From: Fibrobacterota bacterium
GTDB lineage: Bacteria > Fibrobacterota > Chitinivibrionia > Chitinivibrionales > FEN-1185
Assembly (NCBI GenBank): GCA_003165595.1
Contig: PLWQ01000041.1
Coordinates: 81,986 to 145,985, forward strand
Reading direction: 5' to 3'
Length of the DNA: 64,000 nucleotides
How positions within the stretch are numbered: position 1 is the stretch's first letter; each line of letters starts with the position of its first letter. The translations under genes and the position numbers were made by a program. Shown piece after piece: positions 16,532 to 25,500 of this stretch. Below the pieces are notes generated by a model, which worked only from the letters and a program-made list of their open reading frames with translations, was not told the DNA's origin and searched no databases.

Positions 16532-18481
16532 CTATTCGTATTGGAGCGCCTTCTGGTCTTTTACTGTTTTCTGATTCTTCCGCGCCTTCGCGAGATTGAG
16601 CTGCGTTGTACTGTCGGGGTGCAGAGCATATGCTTTTGTCAACTCTTTGACTGCGTCGTTGAATTTTCCTTCGTTCAGGAGATACACGGCGTAATTGGTG
16701 TGCGCCTGATAGTGGTCTTGATCGTCTATTTTGAGATTGATTGCCGCAAGGAATTCCTTGACGGCGTCCTGTTGCTTCCCCTTTTCCCAGAGAAGCGCGC
16801 CCAGATTGTTGTGCGCGAAGTAATCCTTGGGGTTGTACTTTATGGCCAGACGATATGCGGGAATCGCCTTGTCGAAGTCGCCGCATTGATGAAGAATGTT
16901 GGCGATCCGGTAGTACGAATAGGCGTCGAGATAGTCTGCGCGAATTTTGACGAGCGCGTCGGCCGAATTATTGACAAATTCAGGTATGTTTGCCGCCCTG
17001 TCCTGGCTGGTAAAATTTTCGAGCACCACGGCCGGACTGCTGTTGCCCTGCTCGTCGATGTGGGTGAGGAAGAGCTGTGTGTACGGTCCGTTTACCTTAG
17101 AAGAAAATACCAGCCACCGGCCGTTGGGAGACCAGCTGTGCCAAGAATTCATCATGGGAGTGTTGCAGGCAAGCTCACGCGCCTCGCCCCCCTGCGCGGG
17201 CATAATACACAAACGAGAATCCGGCTGCAGGAGCATGTAGTTGTTCGCCTTGCAGAACACGATCCATTTCCCGTCGGGAGAATACTTCGCGAAGTAGTTG
17301 CTCTTGCCGTTATCCGACGCGCCCGGAATGGGAACGGCCGTCCCTCCCTTGCCGCCGTTGAACGGAATACGGTACAGGTCGTACTTGAAGGACTTACCCT
17401 GATGCGCAATGAAGTCTTCGGCTTCGGGTCCGTTGATAAGGGCCCGGCGCTGCCTCGTAAAGACATCGAGGTTGTAGGCCTTACTCCTGGGGTACACCAG
17501 ATCCTTGCCGTCCGGGCTCCATGTAGCGTTGGTTTGCACGAAGTTCTTGTCGTCGGCGCCGTGCAGCGCAAAGAAACTCCTGGTCTCCCGGTCGTAGATG
17601 GCGACGATTCCCTTGATAAGAAAGAATAGCTGCGAAAACATGAGGTTGGGGCGATACACGGCGAGCGCCTGGTCTTTTACCGTTCCCGCAATGTACCTGC
17701 CGTCGGGAGAGACCTGGCACAGCAGGCCGAACGTGGGATCCTTGTCTTCCTTGCGGTAATTGGCCCAGCTTATGATCTTGGTTCTGTCGAGGAGAATATC
17801 CTGGATGATGGGCATAACGGCATACGCGCCCTTGTCGTTGCCCGAATCAACCTCCATGCACAGGAGTTTGCCGTCTTTAGAGACGGAGTGGCAGTTGCCG
17901 CATACGGGGAGCTTCTGCAGCACGATCCTGGGTTGTTCGTCCGACGACACAACGCCGTAGCGCCAGCGTATGGTGCTGGGATCCTTCACCGCCTCCTCGA
18001 ACGGGAGGTTCACTTCGCGATAAAAAATGGGGGCATTTACAGAATCGGAAGAAACGGAGAAAACGACCTGCGCTCCCGAGAGCGTCTTCCTCCAGTGGTC
18101 CTTGTTGATGCCCCGGAATTCGACCACCACCTGTTTTCCGATCGCCCGCTGCTTGATCTGCTCCCAGCTTTCCCTCGGGGGTTTCCACATCTTCTTTTCC
18201 GAGGTGAACCGAAGCACATCCTGGCCGTCTGGAAACCGGAAGACTATATGCCACTTGTCGGCATTGAGCCGCGAATCCTGCCAGCGGAATACCGGAGCGG
18301 CGATATCGGGAGGGAACATCGCACCCTTGTACGGATATTCCACCGTTATGCCGGTTTTCCCGGCTTGCTCTTCGGCTCGCAATTGTTCGGTATGCCAGTA
18401 TACTATACCGATACACAGCGCCATGGCAGCCAATACCGACACGAGAGTGGCAAGATACCTTTGCGAAAGACTCACCGGCAT
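16532..18481 (-). CDS. Single-haem cytochrome with WD40-like propeller and TPR repeats
   Basis: A 649-residue protein with an N-terminal membrane anchor (about 10-27, ATLVSVLAAMALCIGIVYW), hence exported. A single c-type haem motif CGNCH lies at C194-H198 ('PVCGNCHSVSKDG'). Residues about 205-500 are TolB/WD40-like blades ('QVSPDGRYIAG', 'TWSPDGKDLVY', 'KYSPDGKWIVFCK', 'SWSPNGRWLVFSS'). Residues about 515-635 are TPR repeats ('YYRIANILHQCGDFDKAIPAYRLAIKYNPKDYFAHNNLGALLWEKG'). This combination suggests a periplasmic redox-linked scaffold rather than an electron carrier. It forms a tight two-gene operon with the FkbO/RidA-like protein downstream and diverges from a surface-glycan operon. Its function is not known; an oxidative step on a small molecule or polymer is speculation. 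Confidence 0.85.
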   Translation of the reverse strand: MPVSLSQRYLATLVSVLAAMALCIGIVYWHTEQLRAEEQAGKTGITVEYPYKGAMFPPDIAAPVFRWQDSRLNADKWHIVFRFPDGQDVLRFTSEKKMWKPPRESWEQIKQRAIGKQVVVEFRGINKDHWRKTLSGAQVVFSVSSDSVNAPIFYREVNLPFEEAVKDPSTIRWRYGVVSSDEQPRIVLQKLPVCGNCHSVSKDGKLLCMEVDSGNDKGAYAVMPIIQDILLDRTKIISWANYRKEDKDPTFGLLCQVSPDGRYIAGTVKDQALAVYRPNLMFSQLFFLIKGIVAIYDRETRSFFALHGADDKNFVQTNATWSPDGKDLVYPRSKAYNLDVFTRQRRALINGPEAEDFIAHQGKSFKYDLYRIPFNGGKGGTAVPIPGASDNGKSNYFAKYSPDGKWIVFCKANNYMLLQPDSRLCIMPAQGGEARELACNTPMMNSWHSWSPNGRWLVFSSKVNGPYTQLFLTHIDEQGNSSPAVVLENFTSQDRAANIPEFVNNSADALVKIRADYLDAYSYYRIANILHQCGDFDKAIPAYRLAIKYNPKDYFAHNNLGALLWEKGKQQDAVKEFLAAINLKIDDQDHYQAHTNYAVYLLNEGKFNDAVKELTKAYALHPDSTTQLNLAKARKNQKTVKDQKALQYE

Positions 18482-18687
18482 CCCCCTTGGCGGGAATAAA
18501 GAATTAGCGCGGTCCCCCAGGGGGCCGTAAACGACAAATATACATCACCTCTTTGCGGCGCTGCCACGGAGCCTCTCAAAAAAAGCCCGGCCGATTGTCC
18601 TTTTCCCCGCGATATATTTTTAGGGATCGGAGGTCATGGAAGGGCCAGGGACCCCGCTGGCTGCCCGTTGTCCACAAGGACCGGTTG

Positions 18688-19242
18688 ATGGCAACACTCG
18701 CGCTCGCCTTTCTCTATTACTTCTATAATGCGTTCGTCACCCATGTGCCGTTGTACGGGGTTCGTCATTGCTATTTACGCAATGTACTCGGTATCAAGCT
18801 CGGCGTGAGAAGCGCCGTCCACATGGGATGTTTTTTTTCCGGCAAACACATCGCCATCGGAAAGAGCACCGTTGTCAACCGCAACTGCTACCTTGACGGC
18901 CGCGTTGGAATCGACATCGGCGACAACGTGAGCATCTCCGCGGAAACCTGCATCATATCGCTCGGGCACGACCCGCAGTCCGCGGATTTTGCCGCAACGG
19001 GAGCTCCGGTAGCGCTTGGCGATTATGTGTGGACCGGTATGCGCACCGTCATTCTGCCCGGCGTGCGGCTGGGCGCCGGGTGCGTGGCCGGGGCCGGCAG
19101 CGTCGTGACAAGAAGCTTTGACGATTTCACGATCGTGGCCGGTAATCCCGCTAGAAAAATAGGCGAAAGAAACGCATCCATCCACTACGATCCGTCGTAC
19201 TTTCCCTTTTTCAATACCGACATTGTCTCCGGTACGCGATGA
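18688..19242 (+). CDS. WbbJ/maltose-O-acetyltransferase-like hexapeptide acyltransferase
   Basis: A 184-residue left-handed beta-helix acetyltransferase. The ATG at 18688 follows AAGGA and fits the family; the longer frame upstream looks artefactual. A hydrophobic N-terminal stretch (LALAFLYYFYNAFVTHVPLYG) is followed by hexapeptide turns ('IGKSTVVNRNCYLDGRVGIDIGDNVSISAETCI'), the catalytic-type His in 'SLGHD', and the typical end 'VLGAGCVAGAGSVVT'-like repeats with 'IVAGNPARKIGER'. Such enzymes O-acetylate sugars of exopolysaccharide, capsule or O-antigen using acetyl-CoA. Its stop overlaps the start of the following glycosyltransferase (ATGA), so the three genes to 21367 form one translationally coupled operon. 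Confidence 0.88.
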   Translation: MATLALAFLYYFYNAFVTHVPLYGVRHCYLRNVLGIKLGVRSAVHMGCFFSGKHIAIGKSTVVNRNCYLDGRVGIDIGDNVSISAETCIISLGHDPQSADFAATGAPVALGDYVWTGMRTVILPGVRLGAGCVAGAGSVVTRSFDDFTIVAGNPARKIGERNASIHYDPSYFPFFNTDIVSGTR

Positions 19243-20402
19243 AAATCCTTTTTGTCTCTTCGTATTACCTTTTTCCGGGTACCCGTTTCGGCGGATCAAA
19301 ACGATTGTATTACTTTGCAAAGGAGCTTGAGAAATACGGCGCCGTCCATGTTATTTGCCACGACGGGTGCGGGGAATTAGAGGGCGGCGCCGAGCCTCCG
19401 CCTCCCGACCTTAAAAACTTTCTGTATCTTCCGCTTGTCAGGAAGAGAAACTTCTTCACAAAAGTGCTTGAGCCCGGCTATGATACCCGCCGGTTCCTCG
19501 CTGCAAACAGGGGCAGGATCAGCGACTTCATTGGAGAATCGCACATCGATGCGGCAATTCTCGCGTTTCCCCTTGCACTTTCCTTTATCGAGACAATTAT
19601 TCCGCGCTCAGCGAAACCCGTGCTCTATCTTGAAGACGACCTGCTGCTGGAGACCATTCTCTCGAAAAAGAGCCGCAACGCGTTCGACCTGTACCGATGG
19701 GTGAGACTCGCCCAACTGCGCTCCTATTACGCCGAGAGATTGTCCCGTGTCGACACCTTTGTCACGATTTCCGTTCAGGAGCAGGCGCTGGTGAAACGGC
19801 ATTTCCCCGGTGTGCGATCGCGCATCGTCAAGTACGGAGTCCCGCTCCACGACTACCCCTTTTCACCTTCGCGTGCCGAACATTTTACCGTAGGGTTTGT
19901 CGGGAACTTCCGGCATGTTCCGAATGCGGATGCGTTGGCATGGTTTCTCAGCAGCGTACTGCCTGTTCTCAAACAGCTAGTACCTTATGTCAAGACGCTT
20001 GTGGCGGGGAAGGACATCCCGGCCGGCATCAGGAACGAGCACGAAGGCAACGGCTCCATCGCGTGGGCCGAAGACATCCCGCGCGTGTGCGATTTCTACG
20101 AGCGTATCTCCGTTTTTGTCAATCCTATCGTCTCCGGCCGCGGCCTCAGGACAAAACTCGTGGAGTCGGCGGCATGCGGCAGGCCGATGGTTTCCACAAC
20201 CCTCGGCGCGGAAGGGTTCGAGGATCTGTCGATTTTGATCGCCGACACGCCCGCGGGGTTCGCTGAGCATTGCAAGGCCCTCAAGGATGATCCCCTGCTG
20301 TATGCCCGGATCGCGGAGGGAAACCGGAAAACGGTGGAGCGGTCCTATTCGCTGGAGGCCGTCGGCGGGCAGCTGCGCAGCCTCATCGAAGGCAAACCCT
20401 GA
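19239..20402 (+). CDS. Glycosyltransferase, group 1 (GT4-like)
   Basis: A 387-residue cytoplasmic glycosyltransferase with the GT-B layout. The N-terminal part begins MKILFVSSYYLFPGTRFGGSKR. The C-terminal donor domain has 'FTVGFVGNFRHVPNADALAWFLSSVLP', 'VKTLVAGKDIP' and the signature 'ISVFVNPIVSGRGLRTKLVESAACGRPMVSTTLGAEG'. Such enzymes move a sugar from a nucleotide donor onto a growing surface glycan. It overlaps both neighbours by a few bases (ATGA with the acetyltransferase, TGATG with the GT2 gene). The acceptor and sugar cannot be deduced. Confidence 0.92.
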   Translation: MKILFVSSYYLFPGTRFGGSKRLYYFAKELEKYGAVHVICHDGCGELEGGAEPPPPDLKNFLYLPLVRKRNFFTKVLEPGYDTRRFLAANRGRISDFIGESHIDAAILAFPLALSFIETIIPRSAKPVLYLEDDLLLETILSKKSRNAFDLYRWVRLAQLRSYYAERLSRVDTFVTISVQEQALVKRHFPGVRSRIVKYGVPLHDYPFSPSRAEHFTVGFVGNFRHVPNADALAWFLSSVLPVLKQLVPYVKTLVAGKDIPAGIRNEHEGNGSIAWAEDIPRVCDFYERISVFVNPIVSGRGLRTKLVESAACGRPMVSTTLGAEGFEDLSILIADTPAGFAEHCKALKDDPLLYARIAEGNRKTVERSYSLEAVGGQLRSLIEGKP

Positions 20403-21367
20403 TGCCCTCCCCTCTTGTATCGCTTGTCGTCCTCAACTGGAACGGCGCCCCCATCATCGGCGAATGCATCGCGTCCCTCAAACGGCTCGTCTATTCCCCG
20501 GTCGAAATCATCGTGGTCGATAACGGGTCAACCGACGGCTCGCTGCCGCTGCTGCAGGGCATTCCAGGAATATCGATTGTCAAGAATGCGGCGAACATGG
20601 GGTTCGCTGCGGGGATGAATGCCGGATTCAGGGCGGCGCGGGGCGCCTACGTCGCGGCGCTCAACAACGATATCACGGTAGCCGAAACGTGGCTCAACGA
20701 GGCAATTGACATGATGGAACACGATACGGCCATCGGCATCGTGAGCTCCCGGCAGATGAACTATTTTGACCGCGACACCATCGACTCTCTGTATTGCTAC
20801 CTCCATCCGAGCCTGATTTTTTTCCAGGAGGGATTTCGCGACCGGTACACGCCCGGCACCGCGCGCGCCGTGCCCGCGCGTGTGCTCGGCGTGAGCGGCG
20901 CCTCGGCTCTGTACAGAAAGCAAGTGCTGAGCGAGATGCAGGGTTTCGACGAACGTCTTGGTTCCTACCATGAGGAATCGGACCTGTGCATGAAGGCATT
21001 TCTGGCCGGATGGAAATGCGTCTATGTTCCATCCGCAGTTGTCTATCACCGCAGGAGCGCGAGCTTTGGGACCATCAAAGACACCATGTTCTACCTCCAG
21101 ACAAGAAACCGCCTCTGGTTCATCCACAGATACTCGCCGCTTTCACTGGTTATCGCCAACATCGGCTGGATTCTGTTCACCGAGCTGCGCATCCTGCGCG
21201 TGGTGATCTTTAGGGAGCGGGTGCTGTTCTCCTATTGCAAGGGCCTCGCGCACGGGTTCGCGGGAATGAGAGGCCAGCGCGAGGCACGGCGTGAGAGCAT
21301 GCGGAAGCTTGCGCTCAGGTCCGACCAGTACCGCGCGCTTCGCAAGCAGAAGGCGATTCCGCTCTAA
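20402..21367 (+). CDS. Glycosyltransferase family 2 (rhamnosyltransferase/WbbL-like)
   Basis: A 321-residue GT-A enzyme. It has the nucleotide-binding start 'VSLVVLNWNGAPIIGECIASL', 'EIIVVDNGSTDGSLPLL', the metal-binding-type 'AALNNDITV', and the later acidic motif 'GFDERLGSYHEESDLCMKAFLAGWKCVYVPSAVVYHRRSAS', which is usual in WbbL-type rhamnosyltransferases. A hydrophobic stretch near residue 245 (SLVIANIGWILFTEL) suggests membrane association. The C-terminus is basic. It is the last gene of the acetyltransferase/GT4/GT2 operon and is followed by a repeat element. The sugar is not determined. Confidence 0.92.
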   Translation: MPSPLVSLVVLNWNGAPIIGECIASLKRLVYSPVEIIVVDNGSTDGSLPLLQGIPGISIVKNAANMGFAAGMNAGFRAARGAYVAALNNDITVAETWLNEAIDMMEHDTAIGIVSSRQMNYFDRDTIDSLYCYLHPSLIFFQEGFRDRYTPGTARAVPARVLGVSGASALYRKQVLSEMQGFDERLGSYHEESDLCMKAFLAGWKCVYVPSAVVYHRRSASFGTIKDTMFYLQTRNRLWFIHRYSPLSLVIANIGWILFTELRILRVVIFRERVLFSYCKGLAHGFAGMRGQREARRESMRKLALRSDQYRALRKQKAIPL

Positions 21368-21403
21368 TACGAATTTGCTTTCAAGATGATTCTGAGCGTG
21401 GAT

Positions 21404-21472
21404 GTCATCGCGAGCGCAGCGCGGCGATCTCATACGGTTGAGATTGCTTCGTCGCGGACTCCTCGCAATGAC
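21404..21472. repeat. REP-like palindrome
   Basis: Imperfect inverted repeat whose arms read GTCATCGCGAGCGCAGCG... and, on the other strand, GTCATTGCGAGGAGTCCGCG... It matches the widespread intergenic 'GTCATTGCGAGC...GAAGCAATCTC' type of bacterial palindrome. It lies between the GT operon and the convergent LRR gene. Confidence 0.75.
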
Positions 21473-21582
21473 ATACAATCAACTGAACGCAACTTAGTAT
21501 AGGATCGTTCGTCCCCGCGACTGTTCTTCTTTGTCCCGTTCCCCGTGCGCCATCGAAGCAACCCGTATCCTCCGTGCTCCGG

Positions 21583-21625
21583 AAAAACAGAGCGGGCATG
21601 CAGATTGTAAACTGCACGCCCGCGT
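21583..21625 (-). terminator. Terminator for the LRR lipoprotein gene
   Basis: On the minus strand a stem GCGGGCGTGCAG / CTGCATGCCCGC with an 8-nt loop is followed by a T-rich tract (CTGTTTTT), about 25 bp past the gene's stop. Confidence 0.8.
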
Positions 21626-21648
21626 TGTAAATCGGCTCTAAACGGAAA

Positions 21649-23268
21649 TCAGTTGAACAGATAGCCCGGCAGGATAACGCCTTTTGCAGCGAGCGCCTGC
21701 GCCTGCGTCACGTTCACCTGATCGCTGGAACAGAACAGCGTATCTCCCGAATCCATGTCTCCCACTATCCCGGCGATGCTCGCCGAATCGAGTCCGTTGT
21801 AGCGGATATCGACCCAGCTCAGGTTCTTAAGGCCCGCAAGCGACGGCGCGCTCTTGAGCGAGGAGCATCCATTGATGTTCAGATGCGTGAGAGCGGTAAG
21901 GCCGGAGAAATCCGAAAGGAGCGAATCGAGCCCCTGGCAGTAATGCAGATCGACATACTTGAGTTTTGTCAAGCCGTCGAGGGCCGCAACGGACGTAATC
22001 GGCTTGTCGTTGTGGGCATCGAACCATTCCAGGTTCGCAAGCGAGGAGAGCTTGGAAATGTCGGCAATCCCGCCGCAGTTGTAAATCTGAAGCTGCGTGA
22101 GGGTGGTGAGGCTCGCGATTGGGGAAATATCGGTGAGTCCGTCGCCATGAATCGTGAGGCTCTTGATATTGGTGAGGCCGGCAACGTCGGAAATGTCGGT
22201 GAGGTTCTGTGACGCGATGCTGAAGGTGTCGATCGATGTGATTCCCTTGAGGAACGACAGCGACGTGCTGAGGCACCCGTCGATGGTAAAGGTGCTCAGG
22301 CTCGACAACCCGCTCAACTGGATTGTGTCAAAAGCGCCGCTCGATCCGAGCGAAAGCACCTTGAGTCCGGGAAGGCTTGAGAGCTTAAGGGAAACAATCT
22401 GGCCCAGTCTGCCGAGGTCGATGGTGTCGATGACCGCGAGGTTGGTAAGAACAACGGATTTTACCGAGTCGCAGTAGCCGAAATCGATCTTCTTGACCTT
22501 GGGCAAATTGGACAGCGTCACCGTCGGCAGCGCATTATTCGCAATCAGCAAGGTCTGGAGATTGGGAAGTCCGGAAAGACCGGCAACGGTCGTGGTGCTC
22601 TGGCCGGCAACCCGCACCCATTGCAGTTTGGAGAGCGTCGACAGCGCAGAAAAATCCTGGATGCCGTTGGCCCAGCCAAGATCGAGCCAGGTAAGATTGG
22701 TAAGTTTCGACAATGCGGAAATGTTGGTAACGCCATTGGCGCTGTGAAGACTCAGGCGCTGCAGCGTGGTGAGGTTTGCAAGCGAATCGATGTTCGTGAT
22801 CTGCCAGCAGCCCTCCAGATCAAGCGTTGAGATGTTGGGCAGGTGGCAAATGGGGTTGATGCTGGTGATTCCAAAACAATTGTAACAATCGAGCTCCTGG
22901 AGACTGTCGAGCTTGGACAGCGCCGTGAGATCCATGAAGCCGGAGCATTCATTGAGGTTGAGATACTTGAGTTTTGTCAGGTGTGACAAAGGGGTAATAT
23001 CGGTGAAAAGGTTCGAATCGAGATTGAGCCACTCCAGCGAGGCGGCACCCTGCAGGAAGGAAAGGTCGCTTAATCCCGACTTGGCAAAATTGGCGTATAC
23101 CTGGGATCCGATTCCGACCGTGTCGTATTTGATAGCGTACGTCGTGTCCCGCTGGACGGCATAGGTGGTGTCCCGTTGGACCGAGGTGGTCTGGGTACAT
23201 CCGAAGAACTGGGTGCTGGCCGTGAGCATGGGAACCAACAGAGCAAGTGAGAGAAGAAGTTTTTTCAT
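21649..23268 (-). CDS. Leucine-rich-repeat surface lipoprotein (internalin-like)
   Basis: A 539-residue protein. A lipoprotein-type signal (MKKLLLSLALLVPML...QFFGC) is followed by a short linker with a duplicated 'VQRDTTYA' unit. From about residue 65 to the C-terminus it is built of 22-residue leucine-rich repeats of the SDS22/internalin kind ('LTKLKYLNLNECSGFMDLTAL', 'LTNLTWLDLGWANGIQDFSAL', 'LTALTHLNINGCSSLKSAPSL'), roughly twenty in all. The ATG is preceded by AGGAGGG. No catalytic or sorting domain is seen. The curved LRR surface suggests protein or glycan binding outside the cell; the ligand is unknown. Confidence 0.9.
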   Translation of the reverse strand: MKKLLLSLALLVPMLTASTQFFGCTQTTSVQRDTTYAVQRDTTYAIKYDTVGIGSQVYANFAKSGLSDLSFLQGAASLEWLNLDSNLFTDITPLSHLTKLKYLNLNECSGFMDLTALSKLDSLQELDCYNCFGITSINPICHLPNISTLDLEGCWQITNIDSLANLTTLQRLSLHSANGVTNISALSKLTNLTWLDLGWANGIQDFSALSTLSKLQWVRVAGQSTTTVAGLSGLPNLQTLLIANNALPTVTLSNLPKVKKIDFGYCDSVKSVVLTNLAVIDTIDLGRLGQIVSLKLSSLPGLKVLSLGSSGAFDTIQLSGLSSLSTFTIDGCLSTSLSFLKGITSIDTFSIASQNLTDISDVAGLTNIKSLTIHGDGLTDISPIASLTTLTQLQIYNCGGIADISKLSSLANLEWFDAHNDKPITSVAALDGLTKLKYVDLHYCQGLDSLLSDFSGLTALTHLNINGCSSLKSAPSLAGLKNLSWVDIRYNGLDSASIAGIVGDMDSGDTLFCSSDQVNVTQAQALAAKGVILPGYLFN

Positions 23269-23457
23269 TAAACCCTCCTGGGAAATAGGTGAAATTGGTT
23301 CATGATAAGGCGGTAGTTTTCCTAGAGAAAACCTCGTGAAATAATTGATTAATATATGTAGATCGGAACTGGAGGCGCAAGGGAAAAATTGTTCCCGAAA
23401 GTACGCAAAATTGCCGCCTTGGGAGTATATTCTAGATGATATTTACAGGAGGAATAG

Positions 23458-24543
23458 GTGCGGACGACGGCGGCGTTTTGGTTGATACTGCTATCCGCGG
23501 CATCCCTGTGCCGTGCGCAGGATGGCGACTGGTCCCTGGTCTGGTCGGATGAATTCAACGGACATTTTCTGGATACCTCCTCCTGGAATTACGATGTTGG
23601 AACCGGGAGTAACGGCTGGGGCAACAACGAACTTCAGTATTATACGCCGGGCAACAACATCCTGTTCAACGACAGTTGCCTCGTTATAGAACTGCGCAAC
23701 CAAATCATGGGTACTGCGCAGTACACCTCGGCGCGCATCAACACCCGCAAAAAAGTCGAATTCCGGTATGGAAAGATCCAGGCCAGGATCCAGGCTCCCT
23801 ATTCCCAGGCGGTATGGCCTTCGTTCTGGACCCTTGGATCAAACTACGATGCGGTCGGGTGGCCGGCCTGCGGCGAAATTGACATTTTTGAAATGGCCTG
23901 CGGAGACTTCTACCCGGACAACAGGGGCGACAATACGAATTTCGCGGTTGTCCACAGCGACGACGCCGGCGGTTTTCCGGTTGAACAAAAAGGGTATGTC
24001 ACGATTCAGCGCAGGATGGCCGACGACTTCCACATCTTCACGCTGGTGTGGGACCAGGATTCGGTGCGGTTCTTCTTCGATTCATCCTCGACACCCTATT
24101 ACAAAGCCGACATTTCCAAAGCCTATCTCGATGCATTTCGCCAGCCCCAAAGCCTTGTGTTGGACATGGCGCTCGGCGGAACCGGATTCGCCGGTTCTCC
24201 GGATGGGTCAACTGTGCTGCCGCAGCGTCTGGCCGTCGACTGGATCAGATGGTATCAGCGGAAGACGGCAGTGAGCCGGCCTTTGCCGGATCAGAAGGGC
24301 CAATCGCATGATGTTCCCGGAATGGTTGCCGGCGGAATCCGGATAACCGTGGCAAACCCGGGGCGCTCATTCCTGGAAATTTACAGTTGCGATGGCAGGC
24401 TGGTGCAGGATCTGACGCAACGGGTCCGCAGCCTTTCCGCGGGCAGCCACGTTGTGCCGCTTTCCCGCCTGCAGGGCATGTATGCAGTGCGCTTCGACAG
24501 CGGCAAGGACATGTTTACAGGCATGATGAATCTCGGGAGATAG
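23458..24543 (+). CDS. Secreted GH16 beta-glucanase (laminarinase type) with sorting domain
   Basis: A 361-residue enzyme with a GTG start directly behind AGGAGGAATAG; the signal peptide ends near SLCRAQ. The catalytic domain (about 24-265) has 'WSDEFNG', 'YTSARINTRKKVEFRYGKIQARIQAP', 'WPSFWTLGSN' and the GH16 active site GEIDIFEMA with E140, D142 and E145 (nucleophile, helper, acid/base). This is the beta-bulge-containing laminarinase/lichenase-side signature, so an endo-1,3(1,3/1,4)-beta-glucanase is expected. The last ~70 residues (GIRITVANPGRSFLEIYSCDGRLV...LQGMYAVRFDSG) form a type IX-like C-terminal sorting domain, implying export and surface attachment or release. It likely supplies oligosaccharides to the GH3 enzymes. 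Confidence 0.93.
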   Translation: MRTTAAFWLILLSAASLCRAQDGDWSLVWSDEFNGHFLDTSSWNYDVGTGSNGWGNNELQYYTPGNNILFNDSCLVIELRNQIMGTAQYTSARINTRKKVEFRYGKIQARIQAPYSQAVWPSFWTLGSNYDAVGWPACGEIDIFEMACGDFYPDNRGDNTNFAVVHSDDAGGFPVEQKGYVTIQRRMADDFHIFTLVWDQDSVRFFFDSSSTPYYKADISKAYLDAFRQPQSLVLDMALGGTGFAGSPDGSTVLPQRLAVDWIRWYQRKTAVSRPLPDQKGQSHDVPGMVAGGIRITVANPGRSFLEIYSCDGRLVQDLTQRVRSLSAGSHVVPLSRLQGMYAVRFDSGKDMFTGMMNLGR

Positions 24544-24591
24544 ATTATATCACCATAAGAGTTGGCGCCCCGCGCCGTAATGCAGAAATCG

Positions 24592-24655
24592 GAGATCGTC
24601 AATTCTCAAAACTCTTCCGCTGTCAACTTTCAACTTTGAACTTTCACAGATTTAG
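24592..24655. repeat. Short 'CAACTTTCAACTTTGAACTTT' type tandem motif
   Basis: The stretch TCAACTTTCAACTTTGAACT between convergent genes repeats a TCAACTT heptad-like unit. The same motif, in longer form, is found at 28811-28945. Confidence 0.5.
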
Positions 24656-25135
24656 CTAATAGATCTTGCAGAATACTATCCAGGCATGCGCCCCTGCGGA
24701 GTCCGTTTCGTGAATCTTTACAGTCGGGGCTTCCGCAGATTTCTTCCCCGCGATTTCGGACGATATCGCGACGCGCAAAAATTCCTGCCATGTGGCGGAC
24801 GAGACCTGAGTGTTTGTCGCAATTGCCAACCTGCCCCCGTCAATATGCCCCAATGAAAGCAGCTCGGCGAACCTCCGGATGTAATTCCGGAATACCCTGC
24901 CGCTGTCCCCGGATGGAAGGTCGGTTGCCGGTTTTGCATCGCCCACAAATACCAGCCGTAGTGCCGGGAACGAGAGAACAACATCGGGATTGATCCCGTG
25001 ATCTCCCGCACCAAACAGATCGTAGGGAAGTTTATATCCCCGCATACCGGCCCACTCGATCAGTGCCGTTTGCAGGCTGTCGCGGTTGTCTGCAACTGCC
25101 GGAACCGCATCGTCCATAACCGTTTCAATGATCAT
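24656..25135 (-). CDS. Hypothetical protein with PD-(D/E)XK nuclease-like motif
   Basis: A 159-residue protein; the ATG at 25135 with AGGAGA behind it is preferred over the longer open frame. The stretch 'GINPDVVLSFPALRLVFVGDAKPATD' (about residues 46-71) has the spacing of a PD-(D/E)XK active site: an Asp after Pro on one strand, then D-A-K on the next, with an upstream acidic residue in 'DLFGAGDHG'. Many small restriction- and Holliday-type nucleases use this fold, as do non-nuclease relatives. The C-terminal half (RRFAELLSLGHIDGGRLAIATNT, 'GAHAWIVFCKIY') looks globular. No methyltransferase or phage partner is nearby. The assignment is by motif only. Confidence 0.65.
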   Translation of the reverse strand: MIIETVMDDAVPAVADNRDSLQTALIEWAGMRGYKLPYDLFGAGDHGINPDVVLSFPALRLVFVGDAKPATDLPSGDSGRVFRNYIRRFAELLSLGHIDGGRLAIATNTQVSSATWQEFLRVAISSEIAGKKSAEAPTVKIHETDSAGAHAWIVFCKIY

Positions 25136-25500
25136 AAAATTCTCCTGTCTGTTCGCCCTGACAACGCAACCCTGATTGCTCCTGCGGGAAACAATTGCAA
25201 GATGTATGCCATTGCGGTCCCAAGCCCTTCCTCTGGGATATCTCCGCGGGTGATTAACACAACTTTGTATTACAAGACCAGCAAAACACGATTTTGTATC
25301 ATGCACTCCTTGCCACAACCTGTTCCGCAGAGGCAGGGACCGCTGGTACGCAGTTTGCGATATCCATATGTTGGGCATTTATCAAGTGTATTACCGGGCC
25401 CGCGCGCGGGCTCCGGAGAGCTGTTTGTCAAATGTCGCGGTGGTTTTATCCGATGCTGCTCGTGCATCTGAGAGAAATAAACCATGACAAGGGAGGATAT
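25136..25500. other. 365-bp divergent intergenic region
   Basis: Lies between the nuclease-like gene (minus) and the cupredoxin-like gene (plus). Open frames here lack ribosome sites and familiar sequence. It probably holds two promoters, but none could be placed with confidence. Confidence 0.4.

Noticed and set aside
21404..21472. Intrinsic terminator for the GT operon
   Set aside because: The palindrome lacks a T-run and matches a dispersed REP type better, although it might still affect transcription.
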